From an uncultured beta proteobacterium (lineage in GTDB: Bacteria; Pseudomonadota; Gammaproteobacteria; Burkholderiales; Burkholderiaceae_E), in the NCBI GenBank assembly GCA_903934295.1, contig CAIZNI010000029.1:113936-177935 (forward strand): 64,000 nucleotides of DNA, written 5' to 3'. Below, one piece after another: positions 48,322 to 56,526 of this stretch. How positions within the stretch are numbered: the first letter of the stretch is position 1; each line of letters begins with the position of its first letter. The notes beneath the pieces were generated by a model. The model was not told the DNA's origin and did not search any database. It was given only the letters and a program-made list of their open reading frames with translations. Position numbers and translations under genes: made by a program.

Positions 48322-49740
48322 ATGGCATCCAATCCGACCGACATCCGCCACGACATTGCTGTCGGCGCCACGCCTGGCGGCTTCGCGGTGGGTCGACGCG
48401 GCATGATCGCCACCGTGAAACGCTTCATCGACCCGCTCACCGTCCAGGCGACGCTGCTGGCGGTGTTCTTCTGGCACGACGAGCCGCTGCGCGGACATTC
48501 GGTGCTGCTGGCACTGTTCACCTTCCTGCTGACCTATCCCGGCAACCTGCCGTTTCGCTCGCGCCAGTTCCGGCTGCTAGGCACCATCCTGTCGCGCTGG
48601 GCGGTGACCGCCGCGGTGATCCTGGCCACCGCCTACCTGAGCGACACCCTGGAATCGGTCAACACCGACGCGGTGATCGCCTGGCTGTTCGCCGCGCCGC
48701 TGGCGGTGTGGGGGCTGCACCTGGTGTCGCCCTGGCTGGTGCCGCGCGTGCTGCGAACCCAGCACAAGCGCCGGGCCGCGGTGATCGGCGCCAACGGGAT
48801 CGGCGCGCGCCTGGTGCGCACGATCAATGCCGCATCGCCCGACACGCGGGTCGAGGCGGTGTTCGACGACCGCGACCGCAAGCGCTGGGATCCGGACCTG
48901 ACGGTGGCCTGCGGCGGGGGGCTCGCCGATGTCGCCGACTATGTCCGGCGCAACGACATCTCGCTGCTCTACATCGCGCTGCCGATGGCCTCGCAGCCGC
49001 GCACCGTGGCGCTGCTCGAGGACCTGGCCGACACCACCTGCTCGATCTATTTCGTGCCGGATGTCTTCGTCTTCGACCTGGTCCAGGCGCGGATCGATCT
49101 GGTGGGCGAGATCCCGGTGCTGGCGGTCTGCGAGTCGCCGTTCCAGGGCACTTCGCTGCTGCTCAAACGCGCCAGCGACATCGCCTTTGCCGCCACGGCG
49201 CTCGGACTGCTCGCGCCGCTGATGCTGGGGATCGCGCTGGCGCTGCGGGTGAGCTCGCCGGGACCGGTCTTCTTCCGGCAGCGCCGCCACGGGCTGGACG
49301 GGCAGGAAATCGTGGTCTGGAAGTTCCGGACGATGCGGGTGGCCGAGGACGGCGATCGGGTGCCCCAGGCCCGTCCCGACGACGCTCGGGTGACCCCCCT
49401 GGGGCGGTTGCTGCGCCGGACCTCGATGGACGAGCTGCCGCAGCTCTTGAACGTGCTGCGCGGGGACATGAGCATGGTGGGGCCGCGCCCCCACGCGCTG
49501 GCCCACAACCGGATGTATCGCCAGCTGATCCGCGGCTACATGGTCCGCCACAAGGTCAAGCCCGGCATCACCGGCTGGGCGCAGGTCAACGGCGCACGCG
49601 GCGAGACCGAGACGGTGGACAAGATGCGCCGGCGCATCGAACTCGACATGTACTACCTGCGCCACTGGTCGATCGGGCTGGATCTGCTGATCCTGCTGCG
49701 CACGTTCACGCAGGTGCTGCGCAACCCGAACGCCTACTGA
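48322..49740 (+). CDS. Undecaprenyl-phosphate hexose-1-phosphate transferase (WbaP/WcaJ type)
   Basis: 472 residues. N-terminal membrane segments (about 35-135), a CoA-binding-like domain (RAAVIGANGIGARLVRTIN), another membrane helix (ATALGLLAPLMLGIALAL) and the C-terminal bacterial sugar transferase domain: SPGPVFFRQRRHGLDGQ, VWKFRTMR, SMDELPQLLNVLRGDMS and VKPGITGWAQVNG. It primes EPS synthesis by loading the first sugar phosphate on undecaprenyl phosphate in the inner membrane. The ATG at 48322 is chosen as the first before the membrane region. First gene of the rightward EPS block. Confidence 0.93.
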   Translation: MASNPTDIRHDIAVGATPGGFAVGRRGMIATVKRFIDPLTVQATLLAVFFWHDEPLRGHSVLLALFTFLLTYPGNLPFRSRQFRLLGTILSRWAVTAAVILATAYLSDTLESVNTDAVIAWLFAAPLAVWGLHLVSPWLVPRVLRTQHKRRAAVIGANGIGARLVRTINAASPDTRVEAVFDDRDRKRWDPDLTVACGGGLADVADYVRRNDISLLYIALPMASQPRTVALLEDLADTTCSIYFVPDVFVFDLVQARIDLVGEIPVLAVCESPFQGTSLLLKRASDIAFAATALGLLAPLMLGIALALRVSSPGPVFFRQRRHGLDGQEIVVWKFRTMRVAEDGDRVPQARPDDARVTPLGRLLRRTSMDELPQLLNVLRGDMSMVGPRPHALAHNRMYRQLIRGYMVRHKVKPGITGWAQVNGARGETETVDKMRRRIELDMYYLRHWSIGLDLLILLRTFTQVLRNPNAY

Positions 49741-51323
49741 TGAGCGCCGGGCCGGGCGGCGGGGCCCGCGGCTATTACTCGCTGGGGCTGTTTCGAACGA
49801 GCCTGATCGCGTTCGCCGGCGGGCGCCTGCTCAGCTCGTTGGCCGGGTTCGTGCTCTTCCTGCTGCTGGCGCGCAGCCTGCCGACCGCCCTCTACGGCCA
49901 GTACCTCACGCTGATCGCGACGATGGAACTGGTGCTGCTGTATTCCTCGCTCGGCATTCCGTGGATCGGCATCCGCTACCTGCCGGAGTTCCGGATGCGG
50001 GCCTCGCCGCAGCGCCTGCGCCGACTGCTCGGCACGCTGGCTGCGTTCAATGCGCTGGCACTGGCCGTCGCGCTGGCGGTGGTCGGGCCGAGCGCCCCCT
50101 GGTGGATGCCCTGGCTCAATCTGGACGACGCGCTCGCGGTGCTCGGGCCGTTCCTGCTGATCTGCGCCTTCGAGGGCGTCAACCGCTTCGCGACCGCGGT
50201 GGTCCTGGAGTCGCTGCTGGCGCAGCGCCTGGCGCAGCTGGTGCAGATCGTGCGCAACCTCGCCTTCCTCGGTCCGCTGGTGGTCGCCCTGGCCGGTGGC
50301 CACCCGCTGGGCCTGAACGAGGTGCTGCGCATCGAGGCGGTGGCCGCGGCGCTGGCAGCAGCGCTGGCCTGCCTGGCGGCGCTTGCCCTGGTGCGCGGCA
50401 TCGCGCCGGCGGCCGAGGACCCGGACTGGCCCGCGCCCGGGCGCCGGGCGATGGCGGCGATCGCCTGGTACAACTACTCGGGCAATGCGGTGGCCAACCT
50501 CTATTCGCACTCGGCGCTGCAGCTGCTCGCCAACGCGCTGCTGGGCCCGCAGGTGTCGGCCCTGTTCGGCTTTGCCCGGGCGCTGGCCGACCAGGTCCGG
50601 CGCTACCTGCCCAGCGAATTTCTGCTCTCGGTGATCCGGCCGATGCTGGTGGCCTCGTACACCGCCGACGGCGATCACCGGCAGCTGAACCGGCGCATGC
50701 TGCTGGGCGCGAAATTCAGCCTGGTGACCTCGGCGCCGGTGCTGGGCGTGCTGATCGGCGCCGGTCCGGCGGCGCTGCAGATGCTGGGCGGGGGCCGGAT
50801 GCAGGACGCCTACTGGATGGTGCTGGCGCTGCTGTTCGTGTCGTTCTCGCGCAGTCACCGCAGCCTGCTCGGCCTGTATGTGAACTGCGTTCAGCAGACC
50901 GACATCTGGCTGCGCGCGAGTCTGGCCTGCCTGTGCGTGCTGCCGCTGGCCTTCGGGCTGGTGCAGCTCGGCTGGGGGCCGTTTGCGCTGGTCGCGGCGA
51001 TGCTGGCCGAGGAAGTCATCTGCACCGCCTGCGTCCTGTGGTTGCTCGAGCGCCGCCGCCTGGGCTACTCGATCGCGATCGGCGGGCTGGCGCGGATGGC
51101 GCAGGCCACCGTGGCCTGCACGCTCGCCACTGCGCTGACGATGTGGCTGGGCGGCCCGCGCATGGTGCCGGTGGCCGCGATCGCCGGCGCGCTCGCCTGC
51201 GGGGCCTGGTTGCTGTGGCGACCGCCGCTGGACGACGCCGAACAGGCGCTGCTCAACCGCCTGGCCGGCCGCCGGCTGTTTCGGCGCGCCAATGCCGGGG
51301 AAAGCAGCGCCGCCGTGCACTAG
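49740..51323 (+). CDS. Oligosaccharide flippase (Wzx-like)
   Basis: 527 residues, about 12-14 hydrophobic segments. The N-terminus FRTSLIAFAGGRLLSSLAGF and ARSLPTALYGQYLTLI follow the polysaccharide-transporter (MOP) family, and a conserved WYNYSGNAVANLYSHSALQ segment opens the second half. It would flip undecaprenyl-linked repeat units across the inner membrane. The ATG at 49740 overlaps the stop of the priming transferase by one base (TGATG). Confidence 0.9.
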   Translation: MSAGPGGGARGYYSLGLFRTSLIAFAGGRLLSSLAGFVLFLLLARSLPTALYGQYLTLIATMELVLLYSSLGIPWIGIRYLPEFRMRASPQRLRRLLGTLAAFNALALAVALAVVGPSAPWWMPWLNLDDALAVLGPFLLICAFEGVNRFATAVVLESLLAQRLAQLVQIVRNLAFLGPLVVALAGGHPLGLNEVLRIEAVAAALAAALACLAALALVRGIAPAAEDPDWPAPGRRAMAAIAWYNYSGNAVANLYSHSALQLLANALLGPQVSALFGFARALADQVRRYLPSEFLLSVIRPMLVASYTADGDHRQLNRRMLLGAKFSLVTSAPVLGVLIGAGPAALQMLGGGRMQDAYWMVLALLFVSFSRSHRSLLGLYVNCVQQTDIWLRASLACLCVLPLAFGLVQLGWGPFALVAAMLAEEVICTACVLWLLERRRLGYSIAIGGLARMAQATVACTLATALTMWLGGPRMVPVAAIAGALACGAWLLWRPPLDDAEQALLNRLAGRRLFRRANAGESSAAVH

Positions 51324-51330
51324 TTCATCA

Positions 51331-51378
51331 CGGGCGCCCGAGGGTTCGTGACATCCTCGTCTCCCCCCTCGGCGCCCG
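51331..51378 (+). other. Long imperfect hairpin in the EPS operon, before epsF
   Basis: Arms CGGGCGCCCGAGGG (51331-51344) and CCCTCGGCGCCCG (51366-51378) pair over 13 bases with one bulged C around a 21-base loop. It occupies the only sizeable gap (76 bases) of the rightward block and ends about 20 bases before the EpsF-like start. Confidence 0.55.
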
Positions 51379-51399
51379 CGCCCGCAGGAACCGCACTCG

Positions 51400-52869
51400 A
51401 TGATTCTCGGTCGTCTTCTCAGGGTACTTGGCAGCCGCATCGGCCTGGTGCTGGCGATCCTTGGCGTCACCGTGGCCGCCAGCGCGGTGGGCACGCTGCT
51501 GTCCACGAAGCGCTATGTGGCGACCACCTCGATCCTGCTCGAGCTGCCCTCGAAGGATCCGGTGCTGGGCGGCGCGGTCTACCTGCAGGGCTCGATCAAC
51601 GCCTATCTCGCCGCGCAAATGGAACTGCTGGGCAGCGAACGGGTGATCCAGCGGGTGATCCAGCGACTCGCCCTCGCCGATGACCCGGTGCTGCGCGCGC
51701 AGTGGAGCGCACTGGGGCCCGCACGCGGGCCGATCGAGGCCTGGCTGGCAGGGCGGCTGGCGGCCGACCTCAAGACCGAGACGGGCCGCGATGCACCGGT
51801 GATCCGCGTCTCCGTCGAATCGCGCGACCCGGTGCTGGCCGCGCGCATCGCCAACGGCTTCGTGCAGGCCTATGTCGAAGCGACGCTGGGCATGCGGGCG
51901 CAGCCGGCGCGCGAGTACGCGGCGATGTTCGAGGCGCAGGCCACCGATGCCCGCCGCCAGCTGGCCGAGGCCCGCGAACGCCTGTCGCGCTTTCAGCAGG
52001 CCGCCGGCATCACCTCGAGCGAGGAAAACCGCGATGTCGAAAGCACCCGCCTGCAGGAGCTGTCCTCGCAGTTGGTCCAACTCGAGACCGCGGCCGCCGC
52101 CGGTCGCTCGCGCGAGGCCACCCTGCGCGCCGGCGCCCGCGACTCGATGCCCGAGGCGGTCGGCAATCTGGCATTGGCCACCATCCGGGGCGAGATCGGC
52201 CGGGTGCGCGGACGCATCGAGGAACAGGCAGCGCGGCTCGGGCCGAGCCACCCGCAGATGATCGCGCTGCAGGCCGAACTGGCGGACCTGAACCGGCGCC
52301 AGGAGGTCGAGCTGACACGGGTCGGCGACAGCATCGCGGCCGAAGCAGCGATCAGCGCCCAACGCGTGGCCCGCACCCGCGCGGCGCTCGACGCCCAGCG
52401 CAACGCGGTGCTCGGACTGAAGCAGCAGCGCGATCAACTGTCGGTGCTGCAACGCGCGGTCGACGACGCCCAGAAGGCGGTCGACCTGGTGTCGCAGCGA
52501 TTCACCCAGACCAGCATCGAGGCGAAGCTGCCGCTGTCCAACGTGAGTGTGCTGTCGAGCGCGGCGCCGCCCGGCGGTCCGGCGCGGCCGCGACCGCTCA
52601 TCAACCTCGCGCTGGGAGCGGTGCTGGGGCTGCTGCTCGGTCTGTTCGCCGCGATCGCACTGGAACGCGTGCAGCGCCCGGTGCGCGACGCGCACGACCT
52701 GCTGGCGGCCGCCGGCGTGCCGGTGCTGGGCATGATCGGCAACGCCCGCTCGGTGCGCCCGCAGCGGCTGATCGAGGGCTCGGCAACGCTGCCCGAAGTC
52801 GTGCCCGACGCGGTCGACCCGGAACACCGGCTGCTCGGGCCGGGACCGCGAAGACCGGCGGCCACATGA
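51400..52869 (+). CDS. Chain-length determinant protein, EpsF/Wzz type
   Basis: 489 residues: N-terminal membrane helix (about 12-32), Wzz domain (VATTSILLELPSKDPVLGGA), a long coiled-coil periplasmic region (about 160-380, rich in EAQATDARRQLAEARERLS-like heptads) and a second membrane helix (about 403-425, LGAVLGLLLGLFAAIALERV). It sets polymer length together with the tyrosine-kinase-like partner encoded next, whose ATG overlaps its stop by four bases. Confidence 0.92.
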   Translation: MILGRLLRVLGSRIGLVLAILGVTVAASAVGTLLSTKRYVATTSILLELPSKDPVLGGAVYLQGSINAYLAAQMELLGSERVIQRVIQRLALADDPVLRAQWSALGPARGPIEAWLAGRLAADLKTETGRDAPVIRVSVESRDPVLAARIANGFVQAYVEATLGMRAQPAREYAAMFEAQATDARRQLAEARERLSRFQQAAGITSSEENRDVESTRLQELSSQLVQLETAAAAGRSREATLRAGARDSMPEAVGNLALATIRGEIGRVRGRIEEQAARLGPSHPQMIALQAELADLNRRQEVELTRVGDSIAAEAAISAQRVARTRAALDAQRNAVLGLKQQRDQLSVLQRAVDDAQKAVDLVSQRFTQTSIEAKLPLSNVSVLSSAAPPGGPARPRPLINLALGAVLGLLLGLFAAIALERVQRPVRDAHDLLAAAGVPVLGMIGNARSVRPQRLIEGSATLPEVVPDAVDPEHRLLGPGPRRPAAT

Positions 52870-53804
52870 CGGTGGACATCACCCGGATCGGCGGCGCCAC
52901 CGACGACGCGCAGGACCAGAGCGAGGCCTGCGATCTGCGCGCGCCCCAGGCGTCAGCGCCAGTCGCGCCGCAGAACGCGATCGGCACCCTGCTGGTCGAG
53001 AGCGGGCACATGACCACCGTGCAGCTGCAGCAGGTGCTGCACGAGCAGAAGCGTCTGCGCCGGCGCTTCGGCGAGCTGGCGGTGCGCCTGGGCTTTGCGC
53101 CGCAGCGCGCGATCGACCGCGCGCTCGCCCGCCAGTTCGGCTACCCGACGCTGCGCCCGGCGCGCGGCGCCACCCTGCCCGAGGGCCTGGTCACCGCGAG
53201 CCACCCCGGACTGCCGTTCGCCGAATCGATGCGCGCGCTGCGCAGCGAACTGAACCGGCGCTGGTTCGCCAGTGCACCCGGCCACTCGGCGATGGCGGTA
53301 ACCAGCGTCGATCGCGGCGACGGCAAGAGCTTCATCTGCGCCAACCTGGCGGTGGTCTTCTCGCAGCTGGGCGAATCGACGCTGCTGATCGACGCCGACC
53401 TGCGCAACCCTTCCCAGCAGACGATCTTCGGCCTGAAGAACCGGATGGGCCTGTCGGGCCTGCTGGCCGGGCGCGCCGGCCTGAGCGAGATCCGACGCAT
53501 CCGCAGCCTGCCCAAGCTGGCGGTGCTGCCGGCCGGCGCCCTGCCCCCCAATCCCCAGGAACTGCTGGGCGGCGTCGCGTTTCAGCGGCTGATCGACGAG
53601 ATGTCGACGCACTTCGATGTGATCCTGCTCGACACGCCGGCCGGCCAGATCGCCTCGGATGCGCAGCTGGTCGCCATGCGCGCCGGCGCGGCACTGCTGG
53701 TGGCGCGCCGTGACCGCACCCGCGCACCAGAACTGGCGAGCCTGTCGACGGCGCTGACCGGCGCCGGGGTCCAGGTGATCGGCTCGACGCTGAACCACTA
53801 CTGA
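52866..53804 (+). CDS. EpsG-type chain-length tyrosine-kinase-like ATPase
   Basis: 312 residues: an N-terminal domain like GspE N-domains (about 38-98, GTLLVESGHMTTVQLQQVLH to LARQFGYPTL) and a MinD/BY-kinase domain. Walker A reads SVDRGDGKS (149-155) instead of the usual PGEGKS; Walker A' is LLIDADLRNP and Walker B VILLDTPAG. The C-terminus ends in NHY without the tyrosine cluster of Wzc. It probably cycles with EpsF to control polymerisation; autophosphorylation on a Tyr tail is not supported. Confidence 0.9.
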   Translation: MTVDITRIGGATDDAQDQSEACDLRAPQASAPVAPQNAIGTLLVESGHMTTVQLQQVLHEQKRLRRRFGELAVRLGFAPQRAIDRALARQFGYPTLRPARGATLPEGLVTASHPGLPFAESMRALRSELNRRWFASAPGHSAMAVTSVDRGDGKSFICANLAVVFSQLGESTLLIDADLRNPSQQTIFGLKNRMGLSGLLAGRAGLSEIRRIRSLPKLAVLPAGALPPNPQELLGGVAFQRLIDEMSTHFDVILLDTPAGQIASDAQLVAMRAGAALLVARRDRTRAPELASLSTALTGAGVQVIGSTLNHY

Positions 53805-53823
53805 GCCGGCGGCGCGGCTTCGC

Positions 53824-55332
53824 ATGCGCTTGTCCAACCCCATTGCCGGCGTGCTGTCGGGCCTGGAGCGCCACCCCGGCGCCTGGCTGGTGGGTGGGTT
53901 TGTCCTGATGGCCGCACTGACCGGCGCGGTCGTCTCGACCGGCGACATCGTCCTCATCGCGCTGACCATCGGTGCCGCCGCCGGGATCGCGCTGCTCGGC
54001 CTGCCGGCGGCCACCATTACCCTGATCATCATTGGCGCACTGGTGGTGTGCGGGCCGCTGTCGTTCTACTGGCCGGCGCTCCATCGCGTCGCCTGGCTGT
54101 TCGCGATGCTCGGGCTGGTGCTGGCCGGATCGGCGCTGCTGCACGCCGGGCTGGCGCGTCCGGGGGCGCGCGACGCGCTGCCCGGCTTCGTGATCGCCGC
54201 GATCCTGTTCATCCTGTACACGCTGGCCAGCGTGCTGTGGGCCGAAGGGCCGGTGGGCGACACCGCCCGCGGATACAAGCGGATGCTGCAGTACTGGGGC
54301 CTGTTGCTGGCGATGGCGATGATTGCTTTCCCGGTACGCACGGTGCGCCGCTGGGCGCTGTTGCTGGTGGCGATCTCGCTGATGCAGGCGCCGCTGTCGA
54401 TCTACCAGCGGCTGATCCTGGTGCCCTCGCTGGAAGGCCAGCCGATCGACGCGGTGGTGGGCACGCTGGAACTCACCCAGATGGGCACCGGCGCCAGCGG
54501 CGTGCTCGCCCTCTATCAGGTCTGCACCGTCGCGGCGCTGTTCAGCGCGTGGCGCGAACGGCTGATCGCCGTGCCGACGCTGATGGTCACGGTGCTGCTG
54601 GCGCTCACGCCGATCCTGGTGGGCGAGGTCAATGTGATCTTCCTGTGGCTGCCGCTGGCGCTGCTCGTCGTCTTCATCGACCAGTTGCGCCGCCACTTCT
54701 TCCGGTTCGCCGCGGTGGCGATCACCGCCGTGGGTCTGATGGCGGCCTTCGGTTCGGTCTACCTGCTGTGGCAGCAGACCGGCTCGGGGGGCGGGCAGCC
54801 GCTCGACGAGCGCATCGACACGCTGATCGAATACAACGTCGGCAACACCGGCTATGCCAGCAAGGACGGCCTGAACCGCAAGTCGGTCTGGCAGTTCTGG
54901 TGGAACCGCCACGGCACCGACGATCCCAAGGGCACCCTGCTGGGACACGGCGTGGGCAGCGCCTTCAGCTCCGATGAAGGCCGCGCGGAGGTCAACCGCC
55001 GCCACGGCGGCGCGCTGCTCGACCTGGTCGCGCTCACCGGCGTGCTGTGGGATCTCGGCGTGGTGGGCCTGGGCCTGTTCGGCGCGGTGTTCGTGGGCGC
55101 CGCCCTGCGCGCCCACCGGCTGGTGACGATCGCCGCGCCCGGACCCGACCGGGCGATGGCGCGCGCCTGCCTGGCGGCGATCGCGATCACCCTGTCCTCG
55201 TTCGTCTACAACAACGCGGTGCTGCTGATTCCCAGCCAGCAGGTGCTGACCTTCGTGACGCTGGGGCTGGTCGCGTGGCTGGACCGGCGTTACCGGTCGA
55301 CGGCCCGAGCGCCCGCGAACAGGACGTCGTAG
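53824..55332 (+). CDS. O-antigen ligase/Wzy-like polymerase
   Basis: 502 residues, about 11-12 membrane segments with one large periplasmic loop (about 320-410; NVGNTGYASKDGLNRKSVWQ, GTLLGHGVGSAFSSDEGR). The loop's LGHGxGS motif is typical of Wzy_C/O-antigen ligase proteins. It is expected to polymerise flipped repeat units at the periplasmic face. Its last 43 bases overlap the convergent glycosyltransferase gene. Confidence 0.86.
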   Translation: MRLSNPIAGVLSGLERHPGAWLVGGFVLMAALTGAVVSTGDIVLIALTIGAAAGIALLGLPAATITLIIIGALVVCGPLSFYWPALHRVAWLFAMLGLVLAGSALLHAGLARPGARDALPGFVIAAILFILYTLASVLWAEGPVGDTARGYKRMLQYWGLLLAMAMIAFPVRTVRRWALLLVAISLMQAPLSIYQRLILVPSLEGQPIDAVVGTLELTQMGTGASGVLALYQVCTVAALFSAWRERLIAVPTLMVTVLLALTPILVGEVNVIFLWLPLALLVVFIDQLRRHFFRFAAVAITAVGLMAAFGSVYLLWQQTGSGGGQPLDERIDTLIEYNVGNTGYASKDGLNRKSVWQFWWNRHGTDDPKGTLLGHGVGSAFSSDEGRAEVNRRHGGALLDLVALTGVLWDLGVVGLGLFGAVFVGAALRAHRLVTIAAPGPDRAMARACLAAIAITLSSFVYNNAVLLIPSQQVLTFVTLGLVAWLDRRYRSTARAPANRTS

Positions 55333-56510
55333 GCCGCCAGCAGGCGGGGCGCCTCGTGGCGCCACTCGAGCTCGCCGGTCACCCGCGCGCGACCGAACTC
55401 GCCCATCCGCCGGCGCGTCAGCGGGTCGTCGATCAGCTCCACCACCTTGTGCGCGAAATCGATCTCGTCGTTGCGGGCCGCGTAGAGCGAGGCCTGCTGC
55501 GCCGACACCCGCCCCTCGGCCAGGTCGAACTGGACGATCGGCTTGGCCAGCGCCATGTACTCCATGATCTTGTTCATGGTGGACTTGTCGTTCATCTCGT
55601 TGGCCACGTCCGGGTTCACGCAGACGTCCGCGGTGTTGAGCATCTCGAGCATGCGCTGATCGTCGACGCGGCCGGTGAAGGTGACGTGACCGGCGACCCC
55701 GAGTTCGTGCGCATAGCGCTTCATCGCCTCCAGCGAGGTGCCCCCGCCGACCAGGCCGAAATGGATGTCGTCGCGCTTCATCACCTGCACGATGTGGGCG
55801 ACCGAGCGCAGCAGCAGGTCGATGCCCTCCTGGCGCCCCATCACCCCGACATAGCCCACCAGGTGGCGTCGGCCGCAGCGCAGCTCGGGCACCGGATCGA
55901 GGATGCGCATGCGCTCCAGCTTGGGGCCGCTGCGCACCACGAACACCCGCTCGGGCGGCATCGCGCCGCGGCCGACCGCGATCTGGCGGTAGGACTCGTT
56001 GGTGGCGATCGAGACATCGGCGGTGCGAAAGGTCCAGCGCTCCAGGCGCAGCATCAGACGGTAGAAAAAATCGCGGCGATTGAACTTCGCCTCGTAGAGT
56101 TCGGGGTTGATGTCGTGGTGATCGAACAGGAAGCGCTTGCCCATCAGCAGCTTGAAGAAGCCCCCGACCAGAAAGATCAGGTCCGGCGGATTGCAGGCAT
56201 GGATCGCATCGAAGCCGCGGCCGAACAGCACCCGCCAGGCCAGCACGAACTCCCAGAACAGCGCGCACCCGTACTCCAGCAGGTAGCCCAGCGCGCCCTC
56301 GGCCTCCAGCGGCAGCGGGTGGCGATGGATCTCGATGCCGTCGATCACCTCGAAGCGCTTCTCGCAGCCCGGGCCGACCGGGCAGATGATGCTGACCTGG
56401 TAACCCGCCTGGGTGAGGGTGGTCGCTTCCTGCCAGACCCGCCGGTCGAAGGGCGAAGGCAGGTTCTCGACGATCATCAGCACGCGGCGTGCGCGCGGTG
56501 GGCTGGCCAT
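55290..56510 (-). CDS. GT4-family glycosyltransferase
   Basis: 406 residues, GT-B fold. N-domain NLPSPFDRRVWQEATTLTQA and HACNPPDLIFLVGG; C-domain HLVGYVGVMGRQEGIDLLL, GHVTFTGRVDDQRMLEML and the nucleotide-sugar region DKSTMNKIMEYMALAKPIV, where the Glu of MEYMA is the usual phosphate-contact acid. It would transfer a sugar from an NDP-sugar to the lipid-linked repeat unit at the cytoplasmic membrane. It ends the leftward block with the heparinase-like gene 16 bases upstream. Confidence 0.92.
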   Translation of the reverse strand: MASPPRARRVLMIVENLPSPFDRRVWQEATTLTQAGYQVSIICPVGPGCEKRFEVIDGIEIHRHPLPLEAEGALGYLLEYGCALFWEFVLAWRVLFGRGFDAIHACNPPDLIFLVGGFFKLLMGKRFLFDHHDINPELYEAKFNRRDFFYRLMLRLERWTFRTADVSIATNESYRQIAVGRGAMPPERVFVVRSGPKLERMRILDPVPELRCGRRHLVGYVGVMGRQEGIDLLLRSVAHIVQVMKRDDIHFGLVGGGTSLEAMKRYAHELGVAGHVTFTGRVDDQRMLEMLNTADVCVNPDVANEMNDKSTMNKIMEYMALAKPIVQFDLAEGRVSAQQASLYAARNDEIDFAHKVVELIDDPLTRRRMGEFGRARVTGELEWRHEAPRLLAAYDVLFAGARAVDR

Positions 56511-56526
56511 GATGGAGTGCCTGTGG

